In this document: positions 1-5,073 of the stretch, piece after piece
Layout: every line of letters starts with the position of its first letter
Position numbering within the stretch: the first letter of the stretch is position 1
Source: Oscillospiraceae bacterium
GTDB lineage: Bacteria; Bacillota_A; Clostridia; Saccharofermentanales; Saccharofermentanaceae
Direction: 5' to 3'
NCBI GenBank assembly: GCA_902791885.1
Contig: CADAXO010000143.1
Location: 1-5,073 of the forward strand
DNA: 5,073 nt
Position numbers and translations under genes: made by a program
The notes under the pieces: model-generated
What the model saw: the letters and a program-made list of their open reading frames with translations, nothing else
What the model was told of the DNA's origin: nothing
Databases searched by the model: none

Positions 1-465
1 ATCTTCTTCATCCTAGTGACCATCGGTGTCACGTGCATAAACGGAGGAACGGATACGGAAGCATTCTATTACTACATCCCCGTCTACGGTCAGTTCTACG
101 GCATAGGCGATGCGGTTAACGGCAACGCGAACATAATCGCTTCCGTAGTCTGCTCCGCAATTACGGCGGTACTCGCGGTCATTATCACCAAGATCAGCAC
201 AAGACTTATGATGAGCGAGAGATTCACGATCCTTACTGCTTCTTCAGGCGAAGATACACGTAAAGAACCCTCTGCGATCTCTAAGTTCTTCGATAAGGTA
301 TTCGGAATGGCCGACGTCATCTTCACGCCTCTTATCGTACTTTCTTTGTTCCAGGCACTGGCGCTGATCCCCGTTATAGTCGTCTATATGAGAGATCCCG
401 CTTATTCTGAGTTTATCGCTTCACTTGCCGATGTTAAAGCAGTCTCCGAGATCATTCATCGATAA
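1..465 (+). pseudogene. ABC-2/NatB-like permease C-terminus joined to the first CPBP protease segment (fragment 1 of a disrupted gene)
   Basis: This frame is open from the left edge, so the 5' end lies outside the window. Counting codons from position 1, residues 25-31 (YIPVYGQ), the hydrophobic helix at about 45-65 and the SER at 72-74 resemble the end of NatB-type ABC-2 permeases, where a last helix is followed by an 'SER' turn. A cytoplasmic linker (about 76-103) and another membrane helix (about 105-130) follow. The reading then stops at TAA 463-465, although homologous coding continues in the +1 frame. Permease/CPBP protease fusions of this order are known in Firmicutes; such proteins are taken to be exporter or bacteriocin-immunity-like membrane proteins, with the substrate unknown here. 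I am confident this is a membrane protein, and fairly confident of the NatB assignment. Whether the break is biological or a sequencing error cannot be told from the sequence. Confidence 0.7.
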
Positions 466-832
466 GACACTTGAAGTTATAGGAATATTCATGAATGATG
501 CCAGATTCCTGGCACTGATGGCAGTCGCTTATATCTTCATCATTTTGATCCTTATAAAGCGCGCCAAGGGAGCTTCCAATGTCGGTCTTAAGTTCAAAAG
601 TCTTCATAAACAATATGGAATGGGCACGGTTCTCGGCATTGTAATGATGTCAGCCGTATTCATCCTTCTTATCATCACAGGCAAGGCCGTTCCCAAGGGC
701 TTCGGGCTTTCCGGTAATTCAGTTCTCACATTCATATTCTCGATCCTTATGTGGTTCCCTCAGGGCGCGGCCGAAGAGGTCATGTTCAGAGGCTATATGA
801 TGACTAAGATCAAGAAGATGTTCGGTCGATAA
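425..832 (+). pseudogene. CPBP (CAAX-type) intramembrane protease, middle part with motif 1 (fragment 2)
   Basis: This second open frame continues fragment 1 in the +1 frame. Its first usable start is TTG 425 or ATG 431, but neither has a ribosome binding site, and true homology probably begins near 460. Counting from 425, it has membrane helices at about 28-44, 67-85 and 99-115, followed by E117-E118-V-M-F-R122-G. This is the EExxxR motif 1 of CPBP proteases (the family of the eukaryotic CAAX prenyl protease Rce1), whose glutamates belong to the active site in the membrane. The frame ends at TAA 830-832, just after the cytoplasmic loop that follows motif 1, where intact homologues run straight on into the next helix. 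It is therefore a fragment and not a complete small protein. The family call rests on motif 1 together with motif 3 in fragment 3. Confidence 0.75.
452..459 (+). repeat. 4-bp tandem duplication TCAT-TCAT at the first frame break
   Basis: Two direct copies of TCAT lie back to back, 11 bases upstream of the last base of the first premature stop. Removing one copy restores a continuous frame reading V-S-E-I-I-D-K-T-L-E across the break. It is therefore the simplest explanation for the frame change between fragments 1 and 2. The duplication itself is plain in the sequence; that it caused the frameshift is inference. Confidence 0.65.
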
Positions 833-1158
833 CGCACTGCTTTAACGGAGGATTCTCCGTTCTCCCCATGATCAACATCTTCCTTCTCGCTGTGCTCTTC
901 GCACTTATATACGAGCATACGGGAAGCATCATAATAACATGCGCGGCACACACTATGTGGAACATGTTCCAGGGTAATTTCTACGGATTGTCGGTAAGCG
1001 GAAACGCTTCCGTGCCTTCACTTCTTGCCGTCGATTATACGGGCAGTTCATTCGGTCCCGAAGGAACGATAGAGACTACAATTATCGTGGTGATAGCATT
1101 AGTGCTTTTCGAGGTGCTTATAAGGCGTAGAAAACTTCTTTCCCGGAAGGCGTCATAA
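826..1158 (+). pseudogene. CPBP intramembrane protease, C-terminal part with motif 3 (fragment 3)
   Basis: Coding returns to the frame of fragment 1. Homology is recognisable from about 835, where a His codon (835-837) may be the histidine of the family's FxxxH motif 2. The first ATG is at 868, with no ribosome binding site at useful spacing (the GGAGG at 847-851 is 16 bases away). Counting from that ATG, a helix spans about 3-15, then H28-T-M-W-N32 gives the HxxxN motif 3, followed by a QGNxxG stretch typical of the family. A last hydrophobic helix (about 74-86) ends in a basic tail. The helix normally found between motif 1 and motif 2 is largely absent. The last 41 bases overlap the 3' end of the oppositely oriented ATPase gene. 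On its own this piece lacks motif 1 and should not be active. Confidence 0.7.
844..861 (+). other. Perfect 7-bp hairpin next to the second frame break
   Basis: AACGGAG (844-850) pairs perfectly with CTCCGTT (855-861) around a GATT loop. It begins 12 bases after the stop that ends fragment 2. It lies inside coding sequence (F-N-G-G-F-S-V) and has no T-run, so it is not an intrinsic terminator. A hairpin here could favour replication or sequencing deletions, or could be chance. Confidence 0.5.
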
Positions 1159-1816
1159 CGCTGCCGAAGGAAGTATCGAACACATCCGCGAGCTTATCTG
1201 AAGTCAGTCTGTCACACACGTCAACGATCCTGCCGGCTTTCATGAGGACGAACTCATCCCCGTAAGTTGATGCCGCATTAAGATCGTGCATAACAATGAT
1301 GAAAGATTTGCCGTTATTCTTCACAAGGTCGCGCGCAGTATCCAGGATAAGCTTGCTGTGCACGATATCGAGATTGGATGCAGGCTCGTCCATAATGAAC
1401 CATTCCGCATCCTGGCATATCGCACGCGCCGCCATACAGCGCTGCTTCTCGCCGCCCGACAGCAGATCATACAGGAGCCACTTCTTATCTGTAAGTCCCA
1501 TAAGAGAAAGCGCATCCTCGATATGCTTAGTATCCTCATCGGTCTCGTTTGTGAAGAAGCGGGACGCATCGTAACGGCCGAGTGCCACCAGTTCGCGCAC
1601 GGCAAGGCCGACATCGCCGTACATCTCCTGAGGTATATAAGAAAGCTTACCGGTCTTCGCATACTGCTTTACGAGAGCCTTTATGAGGGTCGTCTTACCG
1701 CAGCCGTTCGAGCCTAATAAAACAGTTATCTTCCCCTCTCGAAAAGAATGCGTCACATTATCGAGCACCGTATGCGGACCGTAAGATACGGTTATGCATG
1801 AAGCTTCAAGGTTCAT
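1118..1816 (-). CDS. ABC transporter ATP-binding protein, FecE/BtuD-type importer
   Basis: This 232-residue protein is the ATPase that powers the importer encoded with it and sits on the cytoplasmic face of the permease dimer. All nucleotide-binding motifs are present: Walker A G35-SNGCGKTT, Q-loop Q63, signature LSGGEKQR at 119-126, Walker B FIMDE at 140-144 with catalytic E144, D-loop SNLD at 147-150 and H-loop H177. The ATG overlaps the permease stop as ATGA and has AGGAG six bases upstream, so translation is coupled. It is short for the family (usually about 250-260). The shortfall lies mainly between Walker A and the Q-loop, where only about 20 residues stand against about 40 in BtuD, so the usual strand and 'G-x-hydrophobic-x-DG' turn are missing. 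Activity is likely but not certain. Its 3' end overlaps the convergent protease gene by 41 bases. Confidence 0.93.
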   Translation of the reverse strand: MNLEASCITVSYGPHTVLDNVTHSFREGKITVLLGSNGCGKTTLIKALVKQYAKTGKLSYIPQEMYGDVGLAVRELVALGRYDASRFFTNETDEDTKHIEDALSLMGLTDKKWLLYDLLSGGEKQRCMAARAICQDAEWFIMDEPASNLDIVHSKLILDTARDLVKNNGKSFIIVMHDLNAASTYGDEFVLMKAGRIVDVCDRLTSDKLADVFDTSFGSVMTPSGKEVFYAL

Positions 1817-2865
1817 ACGCCGCTCCTCTCTTTCCCGCTTCTGATTCGGCTTCTCATGAGAAGCACGAGGAAGTACGGCGCACCGATAAGGCTCGTTACA
1901 GCGCCGATCGCAAGCTCACCAGGAGCCACGACAGTCTTACATACCGTATCGCAGAGAACCATAAACACGGCACCTATAAGAAAACTTAACACAAGGCGCC
2001 TTCTCATAAGCGTTACTTTAAAGAATGATGCTATGTGAGGGATTATAAGTCCGACGAATCCGATGATACCCGAGTTCGCCACACAGAAAGCAAGAAGGCA
2101 CGAGCAGGCTCCCAAAGCTATCGCAAGCGTACTTCTTTGGCGTACTCCGAGTGTCAGTGCGGCTTCTTTACCGAGTTTAAGAACATCTATCCTCGGAGCC
2201 ACGATTACAAGGACAGGCAGGAGGATCACGACGACTGCGGCAAGAAGGATCGTCTTATCCACAGTCGATGCCGAGAAGGTTCCGAGCATCCACATATATA
2301 CGCGCTCCATCTGTTCAAGGTGAAGCGTCATGAGCACCGTGATAAGTGCGCTCATAATAGAAGATATAGCGATACCTGCAAGAAGTGTGGAAGATGTATC
2401 ATAACGGCCGTTTCGCGCGGCTATCGTAAACACGAGAAGCCATGTTATAAACGCACCGATCATCGCTCCGATGTAAGCGCCCGTAAAAGCCTCAAACAGG
2501 ATGACTCCGTTAAGACCCGTCACTATCGCGACGGAAGCTCCTAAGGCCGCTCCGGAACTGATTCCGAGCACGGAAGGATCAGCCATGGGATTTCTGAACA
2601 ATCCCTGCATAATGCATCCGACGGACGACAGTGCTCCTCCGACAAGTGCTGCAGTTAAAGTCCTCGGTACCCTTATCCTTCCTATTATGGTGATTGTAGT
2701 CTTCGAAAGTTCTTCGCCTCTTCCCGTGAAGTACTTTATTACATCTCCCAGGCTCGTATCCGAACTTCCAAGACAACACGAAACCGCCATCACGCATATG
2801 AGCATGATGACGGCTATCGTTATCTTGATATAAAACTTGTCTTGCGACAGTTTACGCTCCGGCAT
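1813..2865 (-). CDS. FecCD-family ABC transporter permease (iron/B12/heme class)
   Basis: This 350-residue polytopic membrane protein is of usual or slightly above usual length. It probably forms a homodimeric channel, as no second permease gene is present. The N-terminal helix is at about 13-33. The family hallmarks follow: R-V-P-R at 65-68, then GGALSSVGCIMQ and N92-PMADPSVLG running to a GAALGA at 105-110. The cytoplasmic coupling segment G232-KEAALTLGV contacts the ATPase. GFVGLIIPH at 269-277 and PGELAIGAVTSLIGAPYF at 315-332 complete the family pattern. The usual Arg of 'PHxxR' is Ser here (S280). The ATG overlaps the end of the receptor gene by 14 bases. No good ribosome binding site is seen, and a TAG two codons upstream rules out an earlier start, so expression probably depends on translation of the receptor gene. 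The substrate cannot be read from the permease. Confidence 0.94.
   Translation of the reverse strand: MPERKLSQDKFYIKITIAVIMLICVMAVSCCLGSSDTSLGDVIKYFTGRGEELSKTTITIIGRIRVPRTLTAALVGGALSSVGCIMQGLFRNPMADPSVLGISSGAALGASVAIVTGLNGVILFEAFTGAYIGAMIGAFITWLLVFTIAARNGRYDTSSTLLAGIAISSIMSALITVLMTLHLEQMERVYMWMLGTFSASTVDKTILLAAVVVILLPVLVIVAPRIDVLKLGKEAALTLGVRQRSTLAIALGACSCLLAFCVANSGIIGFVGLIIPHIASFFKVTLMRRRLVLSFLIGAVFMVLCDTVCKTVVAPGELAIGAVTSLIGAPYFLVLLMRSRIRSGKERSGV
1823..1830 (-). promoter_or_regulatory. Ribosome binding site of the ATPase gene
   Basis: On the minus strand this reads GAGAGGAG, ending six bases before the ATG at 1816. It lies inside the end of the permease gene. It fixes the start of the ATPase and fits translation coupling through the ATGA overlap. 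Confidence 0.75.
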
Positions 2866-3892
2866 GTGCTACGGAATGATAATCCAAAGCTGTCTCGTAA
2901 ACGAGCTGGAGAGCGTCAACATTTCTGGGTCCTACTCTCTCGAAAATGTTAGCGTCAACAGAAACAACTGCGTTGTTCTGTACAGCAGAGAGCTCAGAGT
3001 AAGGTTCTGTAGAGATAAATGCATCGTAACCCCAGTCAGGTACGAGGATGATATCGGGATCTGCTGCAAGAAGCTGCTCTGTGGAATAAGACCATCCGTC
3101 AGCATCGCTTGCTGCATTTACGCAGCCTGCGTATGTGATGATATCGTTGATGAATGTGTCGGGGCCTGCTGTGTAATCGCCGTACTCACCGAAGCCCATG
3201 CAGTAGTAAACAGTAATGCCGTCTTCTGCGATTGTCTCATTAGCCTGGTTGTAAATCTCGGAGATCTGATCGGAAAGACCCATAGCGAGCTCCTGACCTG
3301 CATCGTGAAGACCGATAACGTCAGCAACTGTCTCAACTGTGTAGATCATACCGTCAAGGCTTGTCTCATCCTTAACGATAACAACTGTGATGCCTGCATC
3401 TGTAAGAGCGTTGTAAGCCTCTTCACTGAAGATGGAAGATGCAAGAACAACATCAGGCTCCAAAGATACGATAAGCTCAGTATCAGGAAGATCGATAGGA
3501 CCTACAGCCTGGATATCTGCTACAGCTTCCGGATAATCATCATAATCGGATCTTCCGATAAGCTTGCTCTCGCCGCCCAAAGCATATATGATCTCCGTGA
3601 TTGCAGGAGATACTGTAACAACAGTCGAGGGTTCTTCCTCAACAGTAACTTCATTTCCGTAAGCATCCTCAAGAGTGAGCGGATATGAGAATTCATCCTC
3701 ATCAATTGATACTTCAACTACTGTTTCTTCGGTTTCAGCAGCTGTTTCCGTCTCTGCTGCTTCAGTCTCTGTAGTTTCAGCAGCTTCAGATGCAACGGAC
3801 TCTTCGGAATTTGAACCCGAATTGCTACAGCCCATAAGAGCTGTTGCAGCTACTGTCAGGCATAAACCTGTAGCCAATAACTTTCTCTTCAT
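2852..3892 (-). CDS. Lipoprotein substrate-binding protein of a BtuF/FhuD-like importer
   Basis: This 346-residue receptor is anchored to the outside of the membrane and hands ligand to the FecCD-type permease. The ATG at 3892 was chosen because GGAGG lies eight bases upstream; a possible TTG start five codons earlier would sit on that site. A signal peptide starts MKRK and ends at the lipobox LMGC with lipidated C22. A Ser/Ala/Glu/Thr-rich tether covers about 23-66. The class III periplasmic-binding fold (Peripla_BP_2) runs from about 70 to 340, with SPAITEIIYALG at 95-106, SDYDDYP at 115-121, LEPDVVLAS at 144-152, PDIILVPD at 279-286 and VGPRNVDAL at 320-328. The SDYDDYP and LEPDVV stretches recall BtuF, which suggests cobalamin; heme or siderophore receptors look similar. 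No basic residue occurs between K4 and K110, which is unusual. It is the first gene of the operon. Confidence 0.94.
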   Translation of the reverse strand: MKRKLLATGLCLTVAATALMGCSNSGSNSEESVASEAAETTETEAAETETAAETEETVVEVSIDEDEFSYPLTLEDAYGNEVTVEEEPSTVVTVSPAITEIIYALGGESKLIGRSDYDDYPEAVADIQAVGPIDLPDTELIVSLEPDVVLASSIFSEEAYNALTDAGITVVIVKDETSLDGMIYTVETVADVIGLHDAGQELAMGLSDQISEIYNQANETIAEDGITVYYCMGFGEYGDYTAGPDTFINDIITYAGCVNAASDADGWSYSTEQLLAADPDIILVPDWGYDAFISTEPYSELSAVQNNAVVSVDANIFERVGPRNVDALQLVYETALDYHSVAHAGA

Positions 3893-3900
3893 GACAAAGT

Positions 3901-3905
3901 CCTCC
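3901..3905 (-). promoter_or_regulatory. Ribosome binding site of the receptor gene
   Basis: On the minus strand this reads GGAGG, eight bases before the ATG at 3892. It settles the start codon in favour of ATG 3892 over an in-frame TTG at 3907, whose second codon lies within the GGAGG. Confidence 0.85.
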
Positions 3906-3924
3906 AATTTTTATTGTCAAATGT

Positions 3925-3937
3925 GCGGTGTACCCGC
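3925..3937. other. Small inverted repeat in the divergent intergenic region
   Basis: GCGG (3925-3928) and CCGC (3934-3937) surround TGTAC. On the plus-strand RNA two further G-U pairs could extend the stem. It lies in the presumed leader of the receptor mRNA and upstream of the nuclease -10 box, so it could be a small operator or leader hairpin. It is short enough to be chance. Confidence 0.25.
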
Positions 3938-3947
3938 GTTCGAGTAG

Positions 3948-3960
3948 ATTATATTATAAT
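3948..3960. promoter_or_regulatory. Divergent -10 elements arranged as an inverted repeat
   Basis: ATTATA (3948-3953) and TATAAT (3955-3960) mirror each other around position 3954, giving a perfect -10 hexamer on each strand. The plus-strand copy ends seven bases before the nuclease ATG at 3968, so transcription would start at about the start codon itself. No convincing -35 is seen for the plus strand. The hexamers are exact, and promoter function is inferred from the divergent genes on either side. Confidence 0.5.
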
Positions 3961-3981
3961 CATTGGTATGATAAGTAACAG
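3953..3981 (-). promoter_or_regulatory. Candidate promoter of the importer operon
   Basis: On the minus strand, CTGTTA (3981-3976, a weak -35 with three of six consensus bases) is followed after 17 bases by an exact TATAAT (3958-3953). Transcription would begin near 3946, giving a leader of about 50 bases with the GGAGG site near its end. The leader is far too short for a cobalamin riboswitch, and I see no clear Fur or DtxR box. The -35 lies inside the start of the divergent nuclease gene. Confidence 0.45.
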
Positions 3982-4492
3982 ATTTTTGAGAAGAAGCCTC
4001 GCTTCTATTTGTACAATTGCCATAGCATTCTTAGGAACCGGATGCGAACTGGATTTCGCAGATCCCGAAGATATAGTTTACCCCGATGCCGAACTGGAAG
4101 GCCCGTATGAAGTCGACCGCGTGGTCGACGGTGACACTTTGATCGTCTATATAGACGGCGTCAGGACCCGTGTAAGACTCATCGGGATCAACACTCCGGA
4201 ATCAGTAGCCGAAGATGAATCCAGGAACACCGAAGAGGGCGTAATCGCATCTGATTTCGTAAAGGAACTCATAGATGAGACCGGATATGAAGTCTGGCTT
4301 GAATACGATAATGAGATCTATGATCAGTATGACAGGACACTCGCATACGTCTATGTGGATTATGAAGGCGAGATAGTAATGCTCGAGCGCATCATACTCG
4401 AAGAAGGACTTGCCGAAGCAGTAGTTTACGGCACTAACGACCGCTACTACGATGAATTCTGCGAATTAGAGGAAATGTATTCGGGAAACTGA
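3968..4492 (+). CDS. Secreted thermonuclease-like (SNase family) protein, probable lipoprotein
   Basis: This 174-residue protein likely cleaves DNA or RNA outside the membrane. The signal peptide is basic then hydrophobic (MISNRFLRRS, then to about 23). C26 follows L-G-T-G, a poor lipobox because position -3 is Gly. The SNase domain runs from about 46 to the end. VVDGDT (52-57) gives metal ligand D56; R70 in VRLIGINTPE matches catalytic Arg35 of staphylococcal nuclease, E78 matches Glu43, and R123 in YDRTLAYVY matches Arg87. The Asp of 'DTPE' is Asn75, which occurs in other bacterial members. The C-terminus stops at ELEEMYSGN, short of the usual 'A...G.W' ending. From residue 27 on I count 42 Asp/Glu against 9 Lys/Arg. 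ATG 3968 is preferred because the signal peptide begins there; no ribosome binding site precedes it. The gene diverges from the importer operon. Confidence 0.87.
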   Translation: MISNRFLRRSLASICTIAIAFLGTGCELDFADPEDIVYPDAELEGPYEVDRVVDGDTLIVYIDGVRTRVRLIGINTPESVAEDESRNTEEGVIASDFVKELIDETGYEVWLEYDNEIYDQYDRTLAYVYVDYEGEIVMLERIILEEGLAEAVVYGTNDRYYDEFCELEEMYSGN

Positions 4493-4515
4493 TCCTTCTT
4501 CAGATATCTGTTCCC
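4483..4515. terminator. Weak imperfect hairpin between convergent genes
   Basis: CTGA (4489-4492) pairs with TCAG (4500-4503) around a seven-base loop, and GGGAA (4483-4487) can pair with TTCCC (4511-4515) across an uneven internal loop. There is no T-run on either strand, and the structure overlaps both coding ends. It is the only terminator-like element at this junction and may not function. Confidence 0.2.
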
Positions 4516-5073
4516 ATGATATCGTCGAAATACTGCTCTGAATAACGGAAGATCTCTTCGCGGATTATAGCGGGAAGCTCTCTTACGATCTCCTTTGAAG
4601 GTCTGCCGGTATAGTAACCCTGAATAAGGTCGGTTCCGAGCTTGATACATGTCTCGAGCTCACCGGATGTCTCAACGCCTTCCGCCAGCGCCATGAAGTT
4701 ATTCTCATGAGCGAAATTAACGATCTCACTTACGAAGTGCTGCTTCTGCGGATTATCTTCGATACCCGCCATAAGCATACGGTCGATCTTTACATAATCG
4801 GGCATATATCTAAGAAGGTTTACAACGTTGGAGTATCCGGTTCCGTAATCATCAACGGCCATCTGTACTCCGCCCAAACGGTAGTCTTCCTTAATATCGG
4901 ACAAAGTCTGGTCATCAAGTTCGGAATGCTCGGTCAATTCGATAACGACATTATCCTGAAGCTTTCTTATCTTCTCCATTATCGCAGGCCTGTCTTTACT
5001 GTTAACCTTGATTCCGGGAAGGCTGTTTATGAACACCTTCTTCCCCTCAAATATATCGACATTCTCCTCGATG
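4500..5073 (-). CDS. EAL-domain protein, probable cyclic-di-GMP phosphodiesterase (5' end outside the window)
   Basis: The frame is open to the right edge with 190 residues visible, so the start and the EAL motif itself are not seen. A GTG at 5034-5036 would fall inside the domain and is not the start. Counting from the edge, the visible catalytic positions are N16 (VFIN), E45 (ELTE), D74-D75 (AVDDYGTGYSN), K95 (VKID), E131 (AEGVE) and Q151 (QGYY). All are intact, so hydrolysis of cyclic-di-GMP to pGpG is expected if the missing EAL Glu is also present. KVFINSLPG replaces the more usual 'sVNls' at the start of that strand, a form I associate with GGDEF/EAL proteins of gut Clostridia. A tail of about 30 residues (REEIFRYSEQYFDDIMGTDI) follows the domain. 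The stop lies seven bases from the convergent nuclease stop. Upstream sensor or GGDEF domains may lie beyond the window. Confidence 0.92.
   Translation of the reverse strand, partial: IEENVDIFEGKKVFINSLPGIKVNSKDRPAIMEKIRKLQDNVVIELTEHSELDDQTLSDIKEDYRLGGVQMAVDDYGTGYSNVVNLLRYMPDYVKIDRMLMAGIEDNPQKQHFVSEIVNFAHENNFMALAEGVETSGELETCIKLGTDLIQGYYTGRPSKEIVRELPAIIREEIFRYSEQYFDDIMGTDI

Noticed and set aside
289..833. The heptamer TCGATAA occurs at both premature stops (459-465 and 826-832)
   Set aside because: The same heptamer also occurs harmlessly in frame at 289-295, and similar CGATAA/CGATAAG words are common in the window, so the match is probably chance.
1286..1717. Plus-strand open frame of 143 codons inside the ATPase gene
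   Set aside because: It is antisense to conserved Walker A, signature and Walker B coding and shows no family features.
2035..2544. Plus-strand open frame of 169 codons inside the permease gene
   Set aside because: It is a charged, low-complexity shadow of a transmembrane gene with no plausible domain.
2837..3688. Long plus-strand open frame (283 codons) opposite the receptor gene
   Set aside because: It is the antisense of a clear lipoprotein receptor, is unusually Cys-rich with no recognisable domain, and has no ribosome binding site. It arises from the codon usage of the receptor gene.
3914..3967. Upstream TTG start for the nuclease at 3914
   Set aside because: It would put 18 extra residues, including charged ones, before an otherwise normal signal peptide, would read through the -10 boxes, and has no ribosome binding site.
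3893..3967. Riboswitch in the divergent intergenic region
   Set aside because: The presumed leader of about 50 bases is too short for a cobalamin riboswitch, and I see no other recognisable aptamer core.
1..5073. CRISPR array, tRNA, insertion sequence or phage genes
   Set aside because: I saw no regularly spaced repeats, cloverleaf-like segment, transposase motif or terminal inverted repeats on either strand.

Overview
The window reads as a chromosomal segment of an anaerobic Firmicute, most likely class Clostridia (Lachnospiraceae or Oscillospiraceae type). The signs are GGAGG-type ribosome binding sites, a lipoprotein with a Ser/Glu/Thr-rich tether, an EAL protein of a kind I associate with gut Clostridia, and use of TAA and TGA as stops under the standard bacterial code. 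No RNA gene, insertion sequence, CRISPR array, integrase or attachment site was found.

Layout. Positions 1-1158 (+) hold the 3' part of a fused membrane protein: the end of an ABC-2/NatB-like permease followed by a CPBP (CAAX-type) intramembrane protease. It is broken twice. The first break is a 4-bp tandem duplication (TCATTCAT). The second is a frame change in which about ten residues of a conserved helix also seem to be missing. Positions 3892-1118 (-) hold a complete three-gene binding-protein-dependent importer of the FecCD/BtuCDF class: lipoprotein receptor, permease, ATPase. The genes overlap and are surely one operon. Positions 3968-4492 (+) encode a secreted, very acidic thermonuclease-like protein that diverges from the importer. 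Positions 4500-5073 (-) are the C-terminal two thirds or so of an EAL (cyclic-di-GMP phosphodiesterase) domain protein that runs off the right edge.

How it fits together. The receptor captures a chelated ligand (cobalamin, heme or a ferric siderophore; the sequence does not decide which), the permease dimer carries it across the membrane, and the ATPase drives the cycle. The receptor and the nuclease are divided by a short AT-rich region in which two TATAAT boxes form an inverted repeat, probably a divergent promoter; the nuclease mRNA may be leaderless. The gene pairs at 1118-1158 and 4492-4500 converge with essentially no room for a terminator.

Most of this is ordinary content. The points worth checking are the two lesions in the permease/protease gene, an ATPase lacking about 20 residues after its Walker A motif, the possible leaderless divergent promoter, and the extreme acidity of the two exported proteins. 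I see no evidence of a new multi-gene system.
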